Source: Nocardia sputorum (GTDB lineage Bacteria > Actinomycetota > Actinomycetes > Mycobacteriales > Mycobacteriaceae). From it: DNA of 64,000 nt. The translations under genes and the position numbers were made by a program. Positions 25,301 through 35,200 of the stretch are shown here, piece by piece (positions within the stretch are counted from its first letter, which is position 1; the number at the start of each line of letters is the position of its first letter). The notes under the pieces are model-generated. The model saw only the letters and a program-made list of their open reading frames with translations, was not told where the DNA came from and did not search any database. Location of the stretch: NCBI RefSeq assembly GCF_027924405.1, contig NZ_AP026978.1, positions 6,076,001 through 6,140,000 of the forward strand. The letters are read 5' to 3'.

Positions 25301-25885
25301 GTCGCGCAGGTCGACGACACTGAACACCGGCTTGCCCGGGGCCGTCATGGTCTGCTGCGTGCCGTCCGGCAGGAACCTGGTGCGCAGCATGGGGTGCATG
25401 GCGACCAAGTCGGCCACCGCGCGCTCTAGACGCGCGGGATCGATGCGGCCGCCGTCGAATTCGACGTACAGGTGCGCCGCGACTCCGCCGAGTTCTTGCT
25501 CGTCGGAGCGGCCGATCCAGTACGCGTGCTGCATAGTGGCCAAGGGGAAGGGCGCGGCCGGATCGTCGTCCGCCGCCTCGGCGGGGGTCTCAGCCGACGC
25601 CGGCCCGGACACCTGGTCGCCCGCCGCGTCTTTCGCGCCGAGCAGGCCGTGCCAGGCAGCCACCGTGGGATCGGCGGCCAGCTGGGCGAAATTGATGTCG
25701 GCGCCGCGTTTACGCCAGCCGCCCGCGAGCTTCATGGTGCGGATCGAGTCCAGCCCCAGCTGGATGAGGTCGTCGTGATCGGCGATCTCCGTGGCGGCGA
25801 GCCCCAGTTGACCGGCCACCGCCGCCCGGATCTCCTCCAGGCCGATGTCCACCATTCCCTTTGCCCGACGCTGTGTCGACTCCAT
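22373..25885 (-). CDS. nbtF: NRPS NbtF: aryl carrier, heterocyclization, adenylation, carrier (MbtB-like)
   Basis: This 1170-residue synthetase starts the siderophore chain. The aryl carrier domain (LGLDSIRTM, Ser near residue 47) takes salicylate. A cyclization domain with the heterocyclization motif DMLAGDAMS (D-x4-D-x2-S, about residue 245) couples and cyclizes Ser/Thr. An adenylation domain (FTSGSTGVPKG near 710; FDLSVYDIF; LGGATETSIH) and a C-terminal carrier (GRGGDSVLA near 1095) follow. This domain order matches phenyloxazoline synthase MbtB. The ATG at 25885 has AAGGAG upstream. It is transcribed from its own iron-box promoter, apart from nbtA-E. The symbol follows the N. farcinica nbt scheme as I recall it. 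Confidence 0.88.
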   Translation of the reverse strand: MESTQRRAKGMVDIGLEEIRAAVAGQLGLAATEIADHDDLIQLGLDSIRTMKLAGGWRKRGADINFAQLAADPTVAAWHGLLGAKDAAGDQVSGPASAETPAEAADDDPAAPFPLATMQHAYWIGRSDEQELGGVAAHLYVEFDGGRIDPARLERAVADLVAMHPMLRTRFLPDGTQQTMTAPGKPVFSVVDLRDRSPEEAEAALTELRDRKTHQRLAIEDGQAIDVTLTLRDGDRSRLHLDVDMLAGDAMSYRILISDLAELYHGTTLPVPAYTYRRHRTEHREDVAARERDRQWWQQRLPELPGAPELPTVAVSERADPNRTVRYDHWLVPEAKQRLLAAAHERGITPAMALAAVFAETIGGWSAQSRFLLNVPLFHRDPVHPDIDRVIGDFTSSIMLEVDVTESMSVTDRARALQRSMHESGAHTAYSGLEVLRDLGRHRGEPVLAPVVYTSALNLGELFAGKVTETFGEPVWIISQGPQVLLDAQVTEVRGGLLLNWDVRASAFPEGMIDAMFARYCAAIGRLGEGAAGWNAEAAVRLPVAQAEVRAAVNATDGPVSGRCLHQGFFEHAAAQPEAPAVVWGLGDERGEWSYGELAARALAVAGALRAEGVRPGESVAVQLPKGPDQVVAVLGVLAAGATYVPIGFDQPTGRRAEILRTGAVDTALTIDGARMDAPITCVSIDAARDHPQPLAAPVYPDTGDIAYVLFTSGSTGVPKGVEIPHRGAMNTIDALNEWFGVGGGDRALGLSALEFDLSVYDIFGLFSVGGTVVAVDPAQRADPSAWVELLRTHRVSILNCVPSMLDMILQIGGDRLGDSLRAVILGGDWVGADLARRLSAQVPGCRFAGLGGATETSIHTTICEVDGEPPAQWATVPFGVPLRNVRCRVVGPAGRDCPDWVPGELWVGGVCVAAGYRNDPERTAERFVEHDGLRWYKTGDMARYWPDGTIEFLGRADHQVQIRGYRVELGEVESALRTVPGVRHAVAAVVGAGAPKLVAAVAGDVGEIGDITAAVSDLLPAYMVPTRVEFLEQMPLTANGKLDRRAVVALLEPGSEDDQDTAPRDDVEAALADIVAAVLGIDAIGVHDDFFGRGGDSVLATTVIARVREWLQADHALVADLFATRTVARLAERLREREAQQGLDGRLPAVARLYLEVASMTDEEILAQT

Positions 25886-25958
25886 CGCGCTGCCACTCCT
25901 TGCCTGCCACCGGAACCGGTGGACCGAGACTGCCGGGGCATAGCTTAGCCGACCCTAA

Positions 25959-25977
25959 ATAGGTTTGCCTAACCTAC
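25959..25977 (-). promoter_or_regulatory. IdeR/DmdR-like iron box 2
   Basis: ATAGGTTTGCCTAACCTAC matches the 19-bp iron-box consensus at about 16 positions. It is 74 bp upstream of nbtF and overlaps the last bases of the membrane-protein gene before it. An adjoining TTAGCCGACCCTAA (25945-25958) could be a degenerate second site. Confidence 0.75.
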
Positions 25978-27060
25978 ATCGGCGCGAGCTTTCGGCCATT
26001 CGAGCGCCAAGTCGAGCAATTGCCGCAGGCCATTGGCACGATCGTGGCCGCCGGTCGGCATGGCGGCGAGCGGGGCGGTCTGCGCCACGGGACGCAGTCC
26101 GGCGGCTCTGCCTCGGACGGCATAGGCGACCTGACGCGCATAGTCGCGGACGCTTTGCCCGGCGGCCGCAGATCCCAACGCCTGCGCCGGGGGCGGCATG
26201 TAAGGCCGCAGATGCAACAGGGCGTCTTGAATTTCCACCGTCATCCGATACAGCTGAGACGCCGCACCGCTGTCTCCGTCGCCGGTTCGGGTCAAGACGA
26301 CTTCCGGGACCGCGGCGGTCAGGTCACGCCACAGCGGACGCAGACGACGGCAGCGCCGACCGGCTCGGTCCAGCCCAGCTCGGGCCAGCAAAGCGGTCAC
26401 AAGCGGCATCGCCGTCAGTGTGGCGATGACGAGCATGCAGACGAACGACGAGACCGCCATTGCGTTGCCCGGATGACTCGGCGGGACACCGCAGAGCGCG
26501 CGGACGATAGTCAGCAGTGCCGCCACCGCCCAGTACACCGCGAGGGCCAAAAGGACCGAATACGTCAGCTTCTCTTTCACCATACGAGCAGCGGTACGCA
26601 GTTCACGGAAACTGGCCCGCGCGACGAGGTATCCGCTGACCGCCATAGGAATCTCGGAGAGCGTCCACACGATCTCGTCGAGACCGACATGCAACACATC
26701 CCGTGCGGCGGGTGCGAACATCAGCAGCACCGCCGAAGTCACGGCGGCGACGACGCTGTAGACCTTCTGCCTGCGCAGCATCACCTCCGGCTCCGCGCCC
26801 GCGGCCAGTTGCGCCAGCACCAGGACCATGGCGGTGGTCATCAGTCCGCAGCACAGGAACAGCCGCTGACCGAGCCCGGCAAACCCCGCCGCCGCGGCGA
26901 AGACGTACAGCGCCAGGCCACCGAGATTCCACGTCCACGCATGGTTGATCATGCGATCGGTGAAGGTGTCCGCGACCAGAAGCCACCGTCCCGCCGCGAT
27001 CGCCGCGACCACCAGAATCACCGGGAACATGATCCAAACAGGCACCGAATCCATCGGCAT
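25969..27060 (-). CDS. MAB_1171c-family putative transporter, copy 2
   Basis: The 363-residue membrane protein has seven or so hydrophobic segments (VWIMFPVILVVAAIAAGRWLLV, LGGLALYVFAAAAGF, LFLCCGLMTTAMVLVLAQL, VYSVVAAVTSAVLLMF, LTYSVLLALAVYWAVAALLTIV, FVCMLVIATLTAMPLVTALL). A DUF6545-like soluble tail (CRRLRPLWRDLTAAVPEVVL...SQLYRMTVEIQDALLHLRPY) follows. It is paralogous to the 18259-19392 protein. It lies between nbtE and nbtF on their strand, 74 bp after nbtE, so it may be transcribed with nbtA-E. That suggests a link to siderophore traffic, but no function is known to me. Confidence 0.75.
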   Translation of the reverse strand: MPMDSVPVWIMFPVILVVAAIAAGRWLLVADTFTDRMINHAWTWNLGGLALYVFAAAAGFAGLGQRLFLCCGLMTTAMVLVLAQLAAGAEPEVMLRRQKVYSVVAAVTSAVLLMFAPAARDVLHVGLDEIVWTLSEIPMAVSGYLVARASFRELRTAARMVKEKLTYSVLLALAVYWAVAALLTIVRALCGVPPSHPGNAMAVSSFVCMLVIATLTAMPLVTALLARAGLDRAGRRCRRLRPLWRDLTAAVPEVVLTRTGDGDSGAASQLYRMTVEIQDALLHLRPYMPPPAQALGSAAAGQSVRDYARQVAYAVRGRAAGLRPVAQTAPLAAMPTGGHDRANGLRQLLDLALEWPKARADVG

Positions 27061-27134
27061 CAGACCCTAATCGCCGCCGCCCGCCGCGCCAATCGCGGTG
27101 AGCCGGTGCGGGTGCGCGACCGGCTCACCACGCG

Positions 27135-30100
27135 TCACCGCTGCGCGGACCAGGATTCGCGCAGCATGGCCAGCGCGTCACCGGACAGACCCGACGCCGA
27201 CATCGGCTCGTACCGATGCTCCTGCGCCGGCCGCTCCGACACGCTCGCGCCCTGAGCCGTGGCCGCGTCCACCGCCGCCGCCAACTCGTAGAGCGTGAAG
27301 TGCTCGAAGATCAGCTGTGGGGTCAGCGCAAGGCCCGCCTCGCCGGCGCGCGCCGCCCATTGGATGGCGATGACGCTGTCGCCGCCGAGAGCGAAGAATC
27401 CGTCCGTGCGGCTCACGTCGGTGATCTCGAGCAATTCCTCGAGCAGCGCGGCGAGGGCGCGCTCGGTGTCGGTCCGAGGCGGGCCCGCCTCGGCTTCGCC
27501 GGTCGCGACCTCGGACGCCGAATGGCGTACCACGGTGCGCGCGGTGTCCCACCCCTCCGGCACGACATTCGAGTCAGCAAGCGCCACATCGGGTTTCGTG
27601 GCGAACACGGTCAGGATTCGCACCAGCGTGTCGGCGAAGATCTCGCCGGTGGCCGGCTCGTAGAGCTCGGAGTTGACCACGACCCGGGTCAGCAGCTCGC
27701 CGCCGGGCTGCACCAGGAAGTCCAGATGGAAGTCCATGAACGCGGCGTCGTACTGCGGCGTGAGCGGAGTCAGGGTGGTCTCGCCGCGCGCGGTGAACTC
27801 GATGGTCGGCGCGGTGTGCCCGAACTGCATGATCACCTGGAACAGGGGATTGCGGCCCAGTACCCGGGGCGGGTTGAGCGTTTCGACAATCCGCTCGAAG
27901 GGCACGTCCTGGTGACCGAGGGCGCTGAGCGCGGACTCGCGCACCCGCTCCAGCACGGTCCGCGGTGTCGGGTCGCCCGACAGATCGCTGCGCAGCACCA
28001 TCATGTCGGCGAACAGCCCGATCAGCCGGTCCACCGACCGCCCGGGCCGGTTGGCGACCGTGGCCCCGATCGGCACGTCGTCACCGCCGCCGAGCGCGTG
28101 CACCAGCATCGCGGCCGCCGCCTGGCACAGCATGAATTCCGTCGCGCCCGTCGTCTCGGCGAGCGATCGCAATGCCTGCCATGTCTCGGCCGGGAGCACC
28201 CGCGTCGCGCTCACCCCGGCGTAACCGAGTCGCGTGGGACGTGGGCGATCGTGCCCGACCGCGATCTCCACCGGCAGCCCCGCCAGTGCGCCGCGCCAGT
28301 AGTCGAGCCGGCTCCTGCCGTGATCGCTGAGGTCGTCGCGGCCCGGCGCGTGGTCGAAGGTGTTTCGTTGCCACACCGCGAAGTCGGCGAATTGCAGCGT
28401 CAGCTCCGGCCAGGACGGAACCGTGCCGCTCACCCGCGCCCGGTAGGCGGCGGTGAGGTCCTCGATGAACACCCGGCACGATTCCCGGTCGGTGACCATG
28501 TGATGGGCCAGCACCGACAGCACATGGGTGCGCTCGTCCAGGACGAACAGCCGCAAGCGGACCAGCGACTCCCCAGCCAAGTCGAAGACATGGTTCGCCT
28601 CGGCTTCCAGCGCCTCCGCCAGACGGACCGAGACCGCGTCCGCCGCGCCCTCGAGCACGGTGCGGGGCAGCTCGACCGGGCCGACCGGAGCCACCCGCTG
28701 ATACGGCGTCCCGTCGTGCTCCGGGAAGCTGGTGCGCAACGACTCGTGGCGGGCGACGACGTCGGCGACCGCGTCGGCGAGCGCCGCGACGTCGAGTTCG
28801 CCGTCGAAGCGGATGGCGAACCGGAAGTTCTCCCATCCGAACGGGCCTTCCAGCTTGCGGCGCAGCCACAATGCCCGCTGGGAGTACGACAACGGGACCC
28901 GCTCGGGACGCGCCTGTTTCGACGGCGTCGTGACGTCCCCGCCGACGAGTCGTCCAGTGGGAGCGACTTCGTCGAGATTCTCCCCGAATTGATCGTGATA
29001 CCGGGCGACCAGATGCGCCGCGAGACCCGCGACCGTCGGGGTGTCGAACGGCGCGCGGACGTCGACGTCGACACCGAAGGCATCGCGGATCAGGGCGACC
29101 AGCCGGGCCGCGAGCAGGGAATGGCCGCCGAGCTCGAAGAACGAGTCGTCGGCGCCTACCCGGTCGGTGTCGAACAGCTCGCCGTACAGCGCGGCGACCC
29201 GGATCTCGGTGGGCGACTCGGGTTCCCGGTAGGTGCGGGTCTTCGCCAGCATCGGCTCCGGTAGCGCGCGGCGATCGAGCTTGCCGTGCGCGCTCAGCGG
29301 CACCTCGTCGATCACGGCGAAGGCCGCCGGGACCATGTGCTCGGGCAGTGTCGCCGCGACCGTCGCGCGCACCTGCTGCACATCGATCTCGTGTCCCGGC
29401 GCGGGTACCAGGTACGCGGCCAGAATCGGGCCGAGCCGCTCGTGCTCGGTGACGATCGCGACGCACTGCGCGACACCGGGATGGTCGGCCACCGCCGCCT
29501 CCACCTCGCCGAGCTCGATGCGGAAACCGCGCACCTTCACCTGTTCGTCGGCGCGGCCGACGAATTCGATCTCGCCCTCGGCGGTGCGCCGGGCCAGGTC
29601 ACCGGTCCGGTACAACCTGCCCCCGGGCAGGAAGGGGTCGGCGACGAACCGCTCGGCGGTCAGGGCGGGCCGGTCCAGGTAGCCGCGGGCGAGCTGGCGT
29701 CCACCGAGGTAGATCTCGCCGATCACGCCCGGCGGCACCAGCCGCATCGACTCGTCGAGCAGATACACGTAGACGTTGCGGTTCGGGTACCCGATCGGCA
29801 CGATCCTGGTTCCCTGCGGCCCCTCGACCGGCATGGAGGTGGAGCAGACCACCGCTTCGGTCGGGCCGTAGTGGTTACGCAGGTCGGCGTCGAATTGCGC
29901 CGCGAAGCGGTCGGCGATCTCGCCGGGCAACGCCTCGCCGCCGACCGGCACGTGCCGCAACGCCCGCCAGTCGTTGGCCTCCGGGAGCATGAGGAACGTC
30001 GCCAGCAGCGAGGGCACCATGTGCAACACGGTGATCCCGTGCTCGGCGATCAGCTCGGCGACATACGGAATGTCGCGGTAGGCGTTCGGTTTCGGAACGA

Positions 30101-32171
30101 CGATGCTCGCACCCGCGATCAATGGGAGGAAGATGTCGGCCAGCGACGCGTCGAAGCTCACCGAGGTCGCCTGCAGGACCCGCTCCGGGATGCTCGCGTC
30201 CCAGTCAGCCGCGAAGTTCACCAGGTGATCGGCGATCGCTTCGTGCGGGACGGGCACGCCCTTGGGCTGGCCGGTGGAGCCCGAGGTGTAGATGACGTAA
30301 GCGATGTTCGACGGCCGTAGCGGCGACTCGCGGTCGGCGTCGGTCGGATCGGTGTGCGGCAACCCGGCGGCCTCGGTGATCGCCGCGGCGATCGCCTCGG
30401 CGTCGAACGACAGCGCAGGCCGCGCGTCGGACAGCAGGTACTCGATGCGGTCCGGTGGATAGGCCGGATCGATCGGAAGGTATGCCCCGCCCGACTTGAG
30501 CACCGCGAGGGCCGCGACGATGAACTCCACGGAGTTCGCCATGCGCAGCGCGACGAGCCTCTCGGCGCCGACACCGCGTCGAATCAGCCAGTGCGCCAGA
30601 CGATTGGCCCGCCGGTTCAACTCGGCGTAGGTGTACTCGGCTTTCTCGGACACCACCGCGACCCGATCCGGGGTCGCCGCGGCCTGCCACTGCACCAGTT
30701 CCACCAAGGTGGTCGCGGGAGCGTCGACGAGCGGACCGTGCGACGCGGCGAGGATCTCGGCGCGGTCGGCGGCGCCGAGCATATCGATCGCGCGGACCGG
30801 CTGCCGGGGATCGCCCACCGCACCGGCGAGCAAAGCCAGGTAGTGGCGCAGCAATTGGGCCACCACCGAGCGGTCCAGCTCGTCGACCAGATAGGTGGCT
30901 TCCACCCGCGCGCCCGCGTCGTCGAGCACGACCATCAGCCCCAAGGGCTCCTGGGCGACCGCGCTGCCCCAGGGCAGCTCGGTGGAGCGGACGTCGGCGA
31001 GATCGAAGCCGTTGGCCCCGCCGCGCACACTGAAGCTCAACTGCACGAGCTGGGCCAGCCCGTCGCTGCCGGCGATCCGGTCGGCGCTCACCTCGCGAAC
31101 GACCCGTTCGACGCCGACACCCTGGTGCGCGAACGCGTCGCGGGCGGCGTCGCGCGTCGCGTCGACCAGCGCGCCGAAGGTCTGCGCCGGATCGATACGG
31201 GCGCGCAAGAGCAGCGTGTTGCCGAAATAGCCGATCAGCGCCTCGGCGTCGCGGCCGCGGCGGTCGGTCACCGGCACCGCGACGAGAAAGTCCGTCGCCG
31301 CGGTGTACCGCTGCACCAGCGCCTGGAACGCCGCCAGCAGCACCATGAACGGCGTCGCGGAGCGATCACGCGCCACCTCGGTGACCCGATCGAGCATTTC
31401 CGGCGGCAACGGCAGCACGCACTTGTCGGCGTTGCGCGTGGCCCCGTTCCCGCCGAGCGCTCCGGGCAGCTCGAGCCGGTCCGGCAGCGGCGTCAACCGC
31501 TCGCGCCAGTACGCCAGGTCGGCGTCGTCGTCGGCGGGTCGCTCGGCCGACGACACGTCGACGTACTGCGATCGGATCTCCGCGAGCGAGTCACCGCGGT
31601 AGGCGGCATTGAGCTCGGCGAAGAAAACCGACCAGGAATCGTCGTCCCAGCCGATGTGGTGGATCGTCAGCACCAGAACGTGTTCGGCCGGACCGGTGCG
31701 CGCGAGCGTCACCCGCAACGGCGACTCAGAGGTCAGGTCGAACGGACGGGTGAACTCCCGCCTCGCCAATACTTCGAGCCGCCTGCCGCGGCCTTCCTCG
31801 GTGAGATCGGTGAGGTCGTGCTGCTGCCAGCCCGGTCCCAGGTCGGTGTGCGCGACCTGGTAGGGGTTCCCGTCGGCGCCGACGTGGTAAGTGGTGCGCA
31901 GGATCTCGTGCCGCGCGACGACGGTGTCGAAGGCGGCGCGCAGGCGCGTGGCGTCCAGCGGGCCGTCGAGACGATAACCGACGCAGACGTTGAGCGTGGT
32001 GTCCTCCGGCGCCACCGTCTGCAGGAACCACATCCGCTGTTGCGCGGAGGACAGTGCGGCCGGTTCCCCGGGGCGCCTGCTCGGCTCCGCTTTCGCCGCC
32101 GGCGCGAGTTGCTGATCGCGCAGTCGCTGCTGGAGCAGCCGCTTGCGCCGCTCGAGGATCTCGTCTGACAT
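27135..32171 (-). CDS. nbtE: NRPS NbtE: C-A-T-C-T
   Basis: The 1678-residue synthetase has a condensation domain (LSSAQQRMWFL near residue 40; HHIGWDD near 167), an adenylation domain (YTSGSTGQPKG near 630; NHYGPTEAVV; YRTGDLARR) and a carrier (FFELGGHSLLAARL near 1014). A second condensation domain (LSYSQRALWL; HHMVTDRES near 1223) and a terminal carrier (FFALGGDSVIAIQW near 1597) follow. All carrier serines and HHxxxD motifs are present. By position it corresponds to MbtE and should add the first (N-hydroxy/N-acyl)lysine. The second C plus carrier without an A domain probably handles condensation with the polyketide or hydroxy-acid unit (inference). It starts 54 bp after nbtD. Confidence 0.88.
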   Translation of the reverse strand: MSDEILERRKRLLQQRLRDQQLAPAAKAEPSRRPGEPAALSSAQQRMWFLQTVAPEDTTLNVCVGYRLDGPLDATRLRAAFDTVVARHEILRTTYHVGADGNPYQVAHTDLGPGWQQHDLTDLTEEGRGRRLEVLARREFTRPFDLTSESPLRVTLARTGPAEHVLVLTIHHIGWDDDSWSVFFAELNAAYRGDSLAEIRSQYVDVSSAERPADDDADLAYWRERLTPLPDRLELPGALGGNGATRNADKCVLPLPPEMLDRVTEVARDRSATPFMVLLAAFQALVQRYTAATDFLVAVPVTDRRGRDAEALIGYFGNTLLLRARIDPAQTFGALVDATRDAARDAFAHQGVGVERVVREVSADRIAGSDGLAQLVQLSFSVRGGANGFDLADVRSTELPWGSAVAQEPLGLMVVLDDAGARVEATYLVDELDRSVVAQLLRHYLALLAGAVGDPRQPVRAIDMLGAADRAEILAASHGPLVDAPATTLVELVQWQAAATPDRVAVVSEKAEYTYAELNRRANRLAHWLIRRGVGAERLVALRMANSVEFIVAALAVLKSGGAYLPIDPAYPPDRIEYLLSDARPALSFDAEAIAAAITEAAGLPHTDPTDADRESPLRPSNIAYVIYTSGSTGQPKGVPVPHEAIADHLVNFAADWDASIPERVLQATSVSFDASLADIFLPLIAGASIVVPKPNAYRDIPYVAELIAEHGITVLHMVPSLLATFLMLPEANDWRALRHVPVGGEALPGEIADRFAAQFDADLRNHYGPTEAVVCSTSMPVEGPQGTRIVPIGYPNRNVYVYLLDESMRLVPPGVIGEIYLGGRQLARGYLDRPALTAERFVADPFLPGGRLYRTGDLARRTAEGEIEFVGRADEQVKVRGFRIELGEVEAAVADHPGVAQCVAIVTEHERLGPILAAYLVPAPGHEIDVQQVRATVAATLPEHMVPAAFAVIDEVPLSAHGKLDRRALPEPMLAKTRTYREPESPTEIRVAALYGELFDTDRVGADDSFFELGGHSLLAARLVALIRDAFGVDVDVRAPFDTPTVAGLAAHLVARYHDQFGENLDEVAPTGRLVGGDVTTPSKQARPERVPLSYSQRALWLRRKLEGPFGWENFRFAIRFDGELDVAALADAVADVVARHESLRTSFPEHDGTPYQRVAPVGPVELPRTVLEGAADAVSVRLAEALEAEANHVFDLAGESLVRLRLFVLDERTHVLSVLAHHMVTDRESCRVFIEDLTAAYRARVSGTVPSWPELTLQFADFAVWQRNTFDHAPGRDDLSDHGRSRLDYWRGALAGLPVEIAVGHDRPRPTRLGYAGVSATRVLPAETWQALRSLAETTGATEFMLCQAAAAMLVHALGGGDDVPIGATVANRPGRSVDRLIGLFADMMVLRSDLSGDPTPRTVLERVRESALSALGHQDVPFERIVETLNPPRVLGRNPLFQVIMQFGHTAPTIEFTARGETTLTPLTPQYDAAFMDFHLDFLVQPGGELLTRVVVNSELYEPATGEIFADTLVRILTVFATKPDVALADSNVVPEGWDTARTVVRHSASEVATGEAEAGPPRTDTERALAALLEELLEITDVSRTDGFFALGGDSVIAIQWAARAGEAGLALTPQLIFEHFTLYELAAAVDAATAQGASVSERPAQEHRYEPMSASGLSGDALAMLRESWSAQR

Positions 32172-32225
32172 GGTGGGTCCTCCAGGCTGGAAGTTCGAAG
32201 AAGGCTGAGGGCTCTGGAATCGCGG

Positions 32226-35200
32226 TCAGTCGGCGCCGACGGTCACCGCGGAGACCGCGCGCTCGAGTGCCGCGACGGCGTCGTGCCACAGTGCGGCGAG
32301 CCGGTCGACGTCCGCGGCGGTGAACACCGCTTCGCTCCAGCGGAGCATGGTGACCAGCTGCGGCCCCTCCTCCATGGTGCGCACTGCCGACACCACGTCG
32401 AGCGCATAGCGCAGCGGGAAGTCGGGCTCCGCCACGAGCGGCAGGCATTCGTGCAACGCCAGATCCGGGATCGGAGCCCAGGGCCGGCCCGCACCGGCCA
32501 GGTCGAACCGGCCCAGATAGTCGAACAGCACCTGCGGCTGCGGCGCGTCCGCCAGTTCGGGAGCTTCACCGAGATAACGGAGCACGCCGTAATCGATGCC
32601 GCCGTTCGGCAGGTCCGCCAGGTGTGCCGTGACGTGCTCGAGCAGCGCGGCGGCACGAGCCGGATCCGCCAGCGCCGTAGCCACATCCACGCTTGCCGCG
32701 CCCACCCCGAGCCTGGCCGGCACGATGCTGGTGAACCAGCCCACCGTGTGCGCGCTGTCCACATCGGCGCCGAGCACCGCGTCCTCCCGGCCGTGGCCCT
32801 CCATCGCGACGTACGCGCCCGCCGCCGCGTCCTGCCCGCGTTCCAGGCGCCAGCTCGCCAGCGTCATCGTCAGCGCGGCGAGCAAGAACTCGCGTACTCC
32901 CGCGCCGCCGCCACCGAGGTTGTCCAGAATCGCCGCGCTGGTCGCCGCCGGAGTGGGCACGGGGTGGACGCGGTAGGAAGCCCAGGTGTCCACTCCCGGG
33001 TCGGGGCGCCGGTTCCCGAGCACCGGGTCCGGCGGGGCGACTTGGCGGATCCAGTACTCGCGTTGCGCCGCAACCGCTTCCGTGCCAACGCGGGCGTTCA
33101 GCAGCCGGGCCCATCGCCGGTAGCCGGTGTGCTCGACCGCCGGGGTCGGCTTGCGCCCCGACGCGACCTCTGCCCAGCAGGCGGCGAGGTCGGCACAGAT
33201 GATGTACCAGGAGACCGGGTCGACGGCCAGGTGATGGATGGTCAGCAGCAGCACGTCCGGAGCGCCGGACCGGCCGAACCGGACGGCGCGCACCAGATCG
33301 CCGGTGAACGGATCGATCTCGTCGGCGACCGCACGGCCGTGAGCCGCCAGTGTCGCCTCGAAGTGTTCGCCTTCCTCCACCCGGGACAGGATGTCCTGCG
33401 CGCGCACGCTGCCCGGTGCGCGCGTCTGGAGTTCGTATCCCGACGGTGCGGTGACGAATCGGGCACGCAGCATGTCGTGTCCGTCGAGCAGCGCCTGCAG
33501 CACGGCGGTCAGCCCGTCCTGATCGATGCCGTCGGGCAACTCGAGCAGATTGCTGAGGGCCAGCCTGCGGTAGCCGCCGTACTCGTGCATCCACGACACG
33601 ATCGGGGTCGGATCGACCGGACCGTAGCCCTCCGAGGCCGTGGTGCGTTCCTGGTCGGTTCCCGCGTCGATCCGCGCGGCGAGCTCGCGAATCGTCGATA
33701 CGCTCAGCACCGTCTTCGGGCTGATCGAAAGACCGTCCCGCCGTAGCCGGTTCACCAGCGAGATGGCCACGATGCTGTCCAAGCCGATGCCGATCAGGTC
33801 GCCGTCGATGCCGGGAACGGGACCGCCGGACAACTCGGCCACCGCGGCGCACAGGCGGTGTTCGGTACCGGTGCGCGCGGGCGCGGCCCCGGTCCCCGTA
33901 CCGGCGGTACGGTCTTCCGCCAGCGCGGCGAGCCGCTGAGCGTCGAGTTTTCCGTTGCTGGTCACCGGCAGCCGCTCGACGACCAGGATCCGGTTCGGCA
34001 CCATATACCCGGGCAGCCGCTCGGCCAGCGCCGCGCGCAACCGCACCGCGTCGAGACCGTCACCCACCGCGAACGCGGCCAGGCTGGGCCCGCCGGCGCG
34101 CCGTACCACGATCACCGCGGCGGCCCGCACGCCCGGCAGGGCCAGCAGCGCCGTCTCGATATCACCGATCTCGATCCGGTAGCCGCGAATCTTCACCTGG
34201 TCGTCCGCGCGGCCGACATAGGCGAGATCGCCCGAGGGCAAGCGGCGCACGAAGTCCCCGGTGCGATACATCCGTTCGCCCGTGCGGTGCGGATCGGCGA
34301 CGAATCGCACTGCGGTGCTCTTCGGCATGCCGATGTAGCCGCGGGCGACCTGCGCGCCGGAGAGATACAACTCGCCCACCACGCCGACCGGCGCCTGCCG
34401 CAGGCGCGAATCCAGGACATAACCGGTCATTCCGGTGACCGGCGCCCCGATGGACGGCTCGGCCTCGCCGTCGGCCACCGCGGCGACTACCGCCTCCACC
34501 GTGGTCTCGGTGGGGCCGTAGCAGTTGTGCACGGCGGTGCCGGGCAGCGCGCACAGCTGCTTCCACAGCGGCGCCCCGATGGCCTCGCCGCCGAGCGCGA
34601 GCACGGACAGCGGCGTCGTGCCCGCGTCGACCAGTCCGGCCGCGGCGAGCTGGGCGAACATCGACGGTGTCGTGTCGATCATGTCCAGGCCGTGCCGCAC
34701 GATGCCGTCGACGAGGCGGTGGGCGTCGCGCATTTCCTCGGCGTCGAACAGGTGGACGGCGTGTCCGTCGAGCAATCCGATCAGCGGCTGCCAGGACGCG
34801 TCGAAGCTGAGCGACCAGGCGTGCGCGATCCGCAGCGGCCGCCCGAGCCGCGTCACGGCGGGCCGGTACACCCGGTCGCGGTGGTCGGCGAAGTACGCGG
34901 CCAGCGCGGCGTGGGTGCCCACGACGCCTTTGGGTTCCCCGGTGGAACCGGAGGTGAAGATCAGGTAGGCGGACTGGTCCGCTCGGCCGGGCGCGGGCGC
35001 GAACATCACTGCGCTATCGGGGGTCTCGTCCATCCGCAGTATCCGCGAGCCGTCCACGATCGCACCGAGCACCGGCGGGGTGGAACCCTCGACCAGGGTC
35101 AGGCGCGGACGGGACCGGCGCAGGATCGATTCGACGCGGGCGGCGGGCAGCGCGGTATCGACCGGCACATAGGCCGCGCCGGTGGCCAAGACGGCGAGGA

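Noticed and set aside
25945..25958. Second complete iron box next to box 2
   Set aside because: TTAGCCGACCCTAA keeps only the outer bases of the consensus; listed only as a possible degenerate site.
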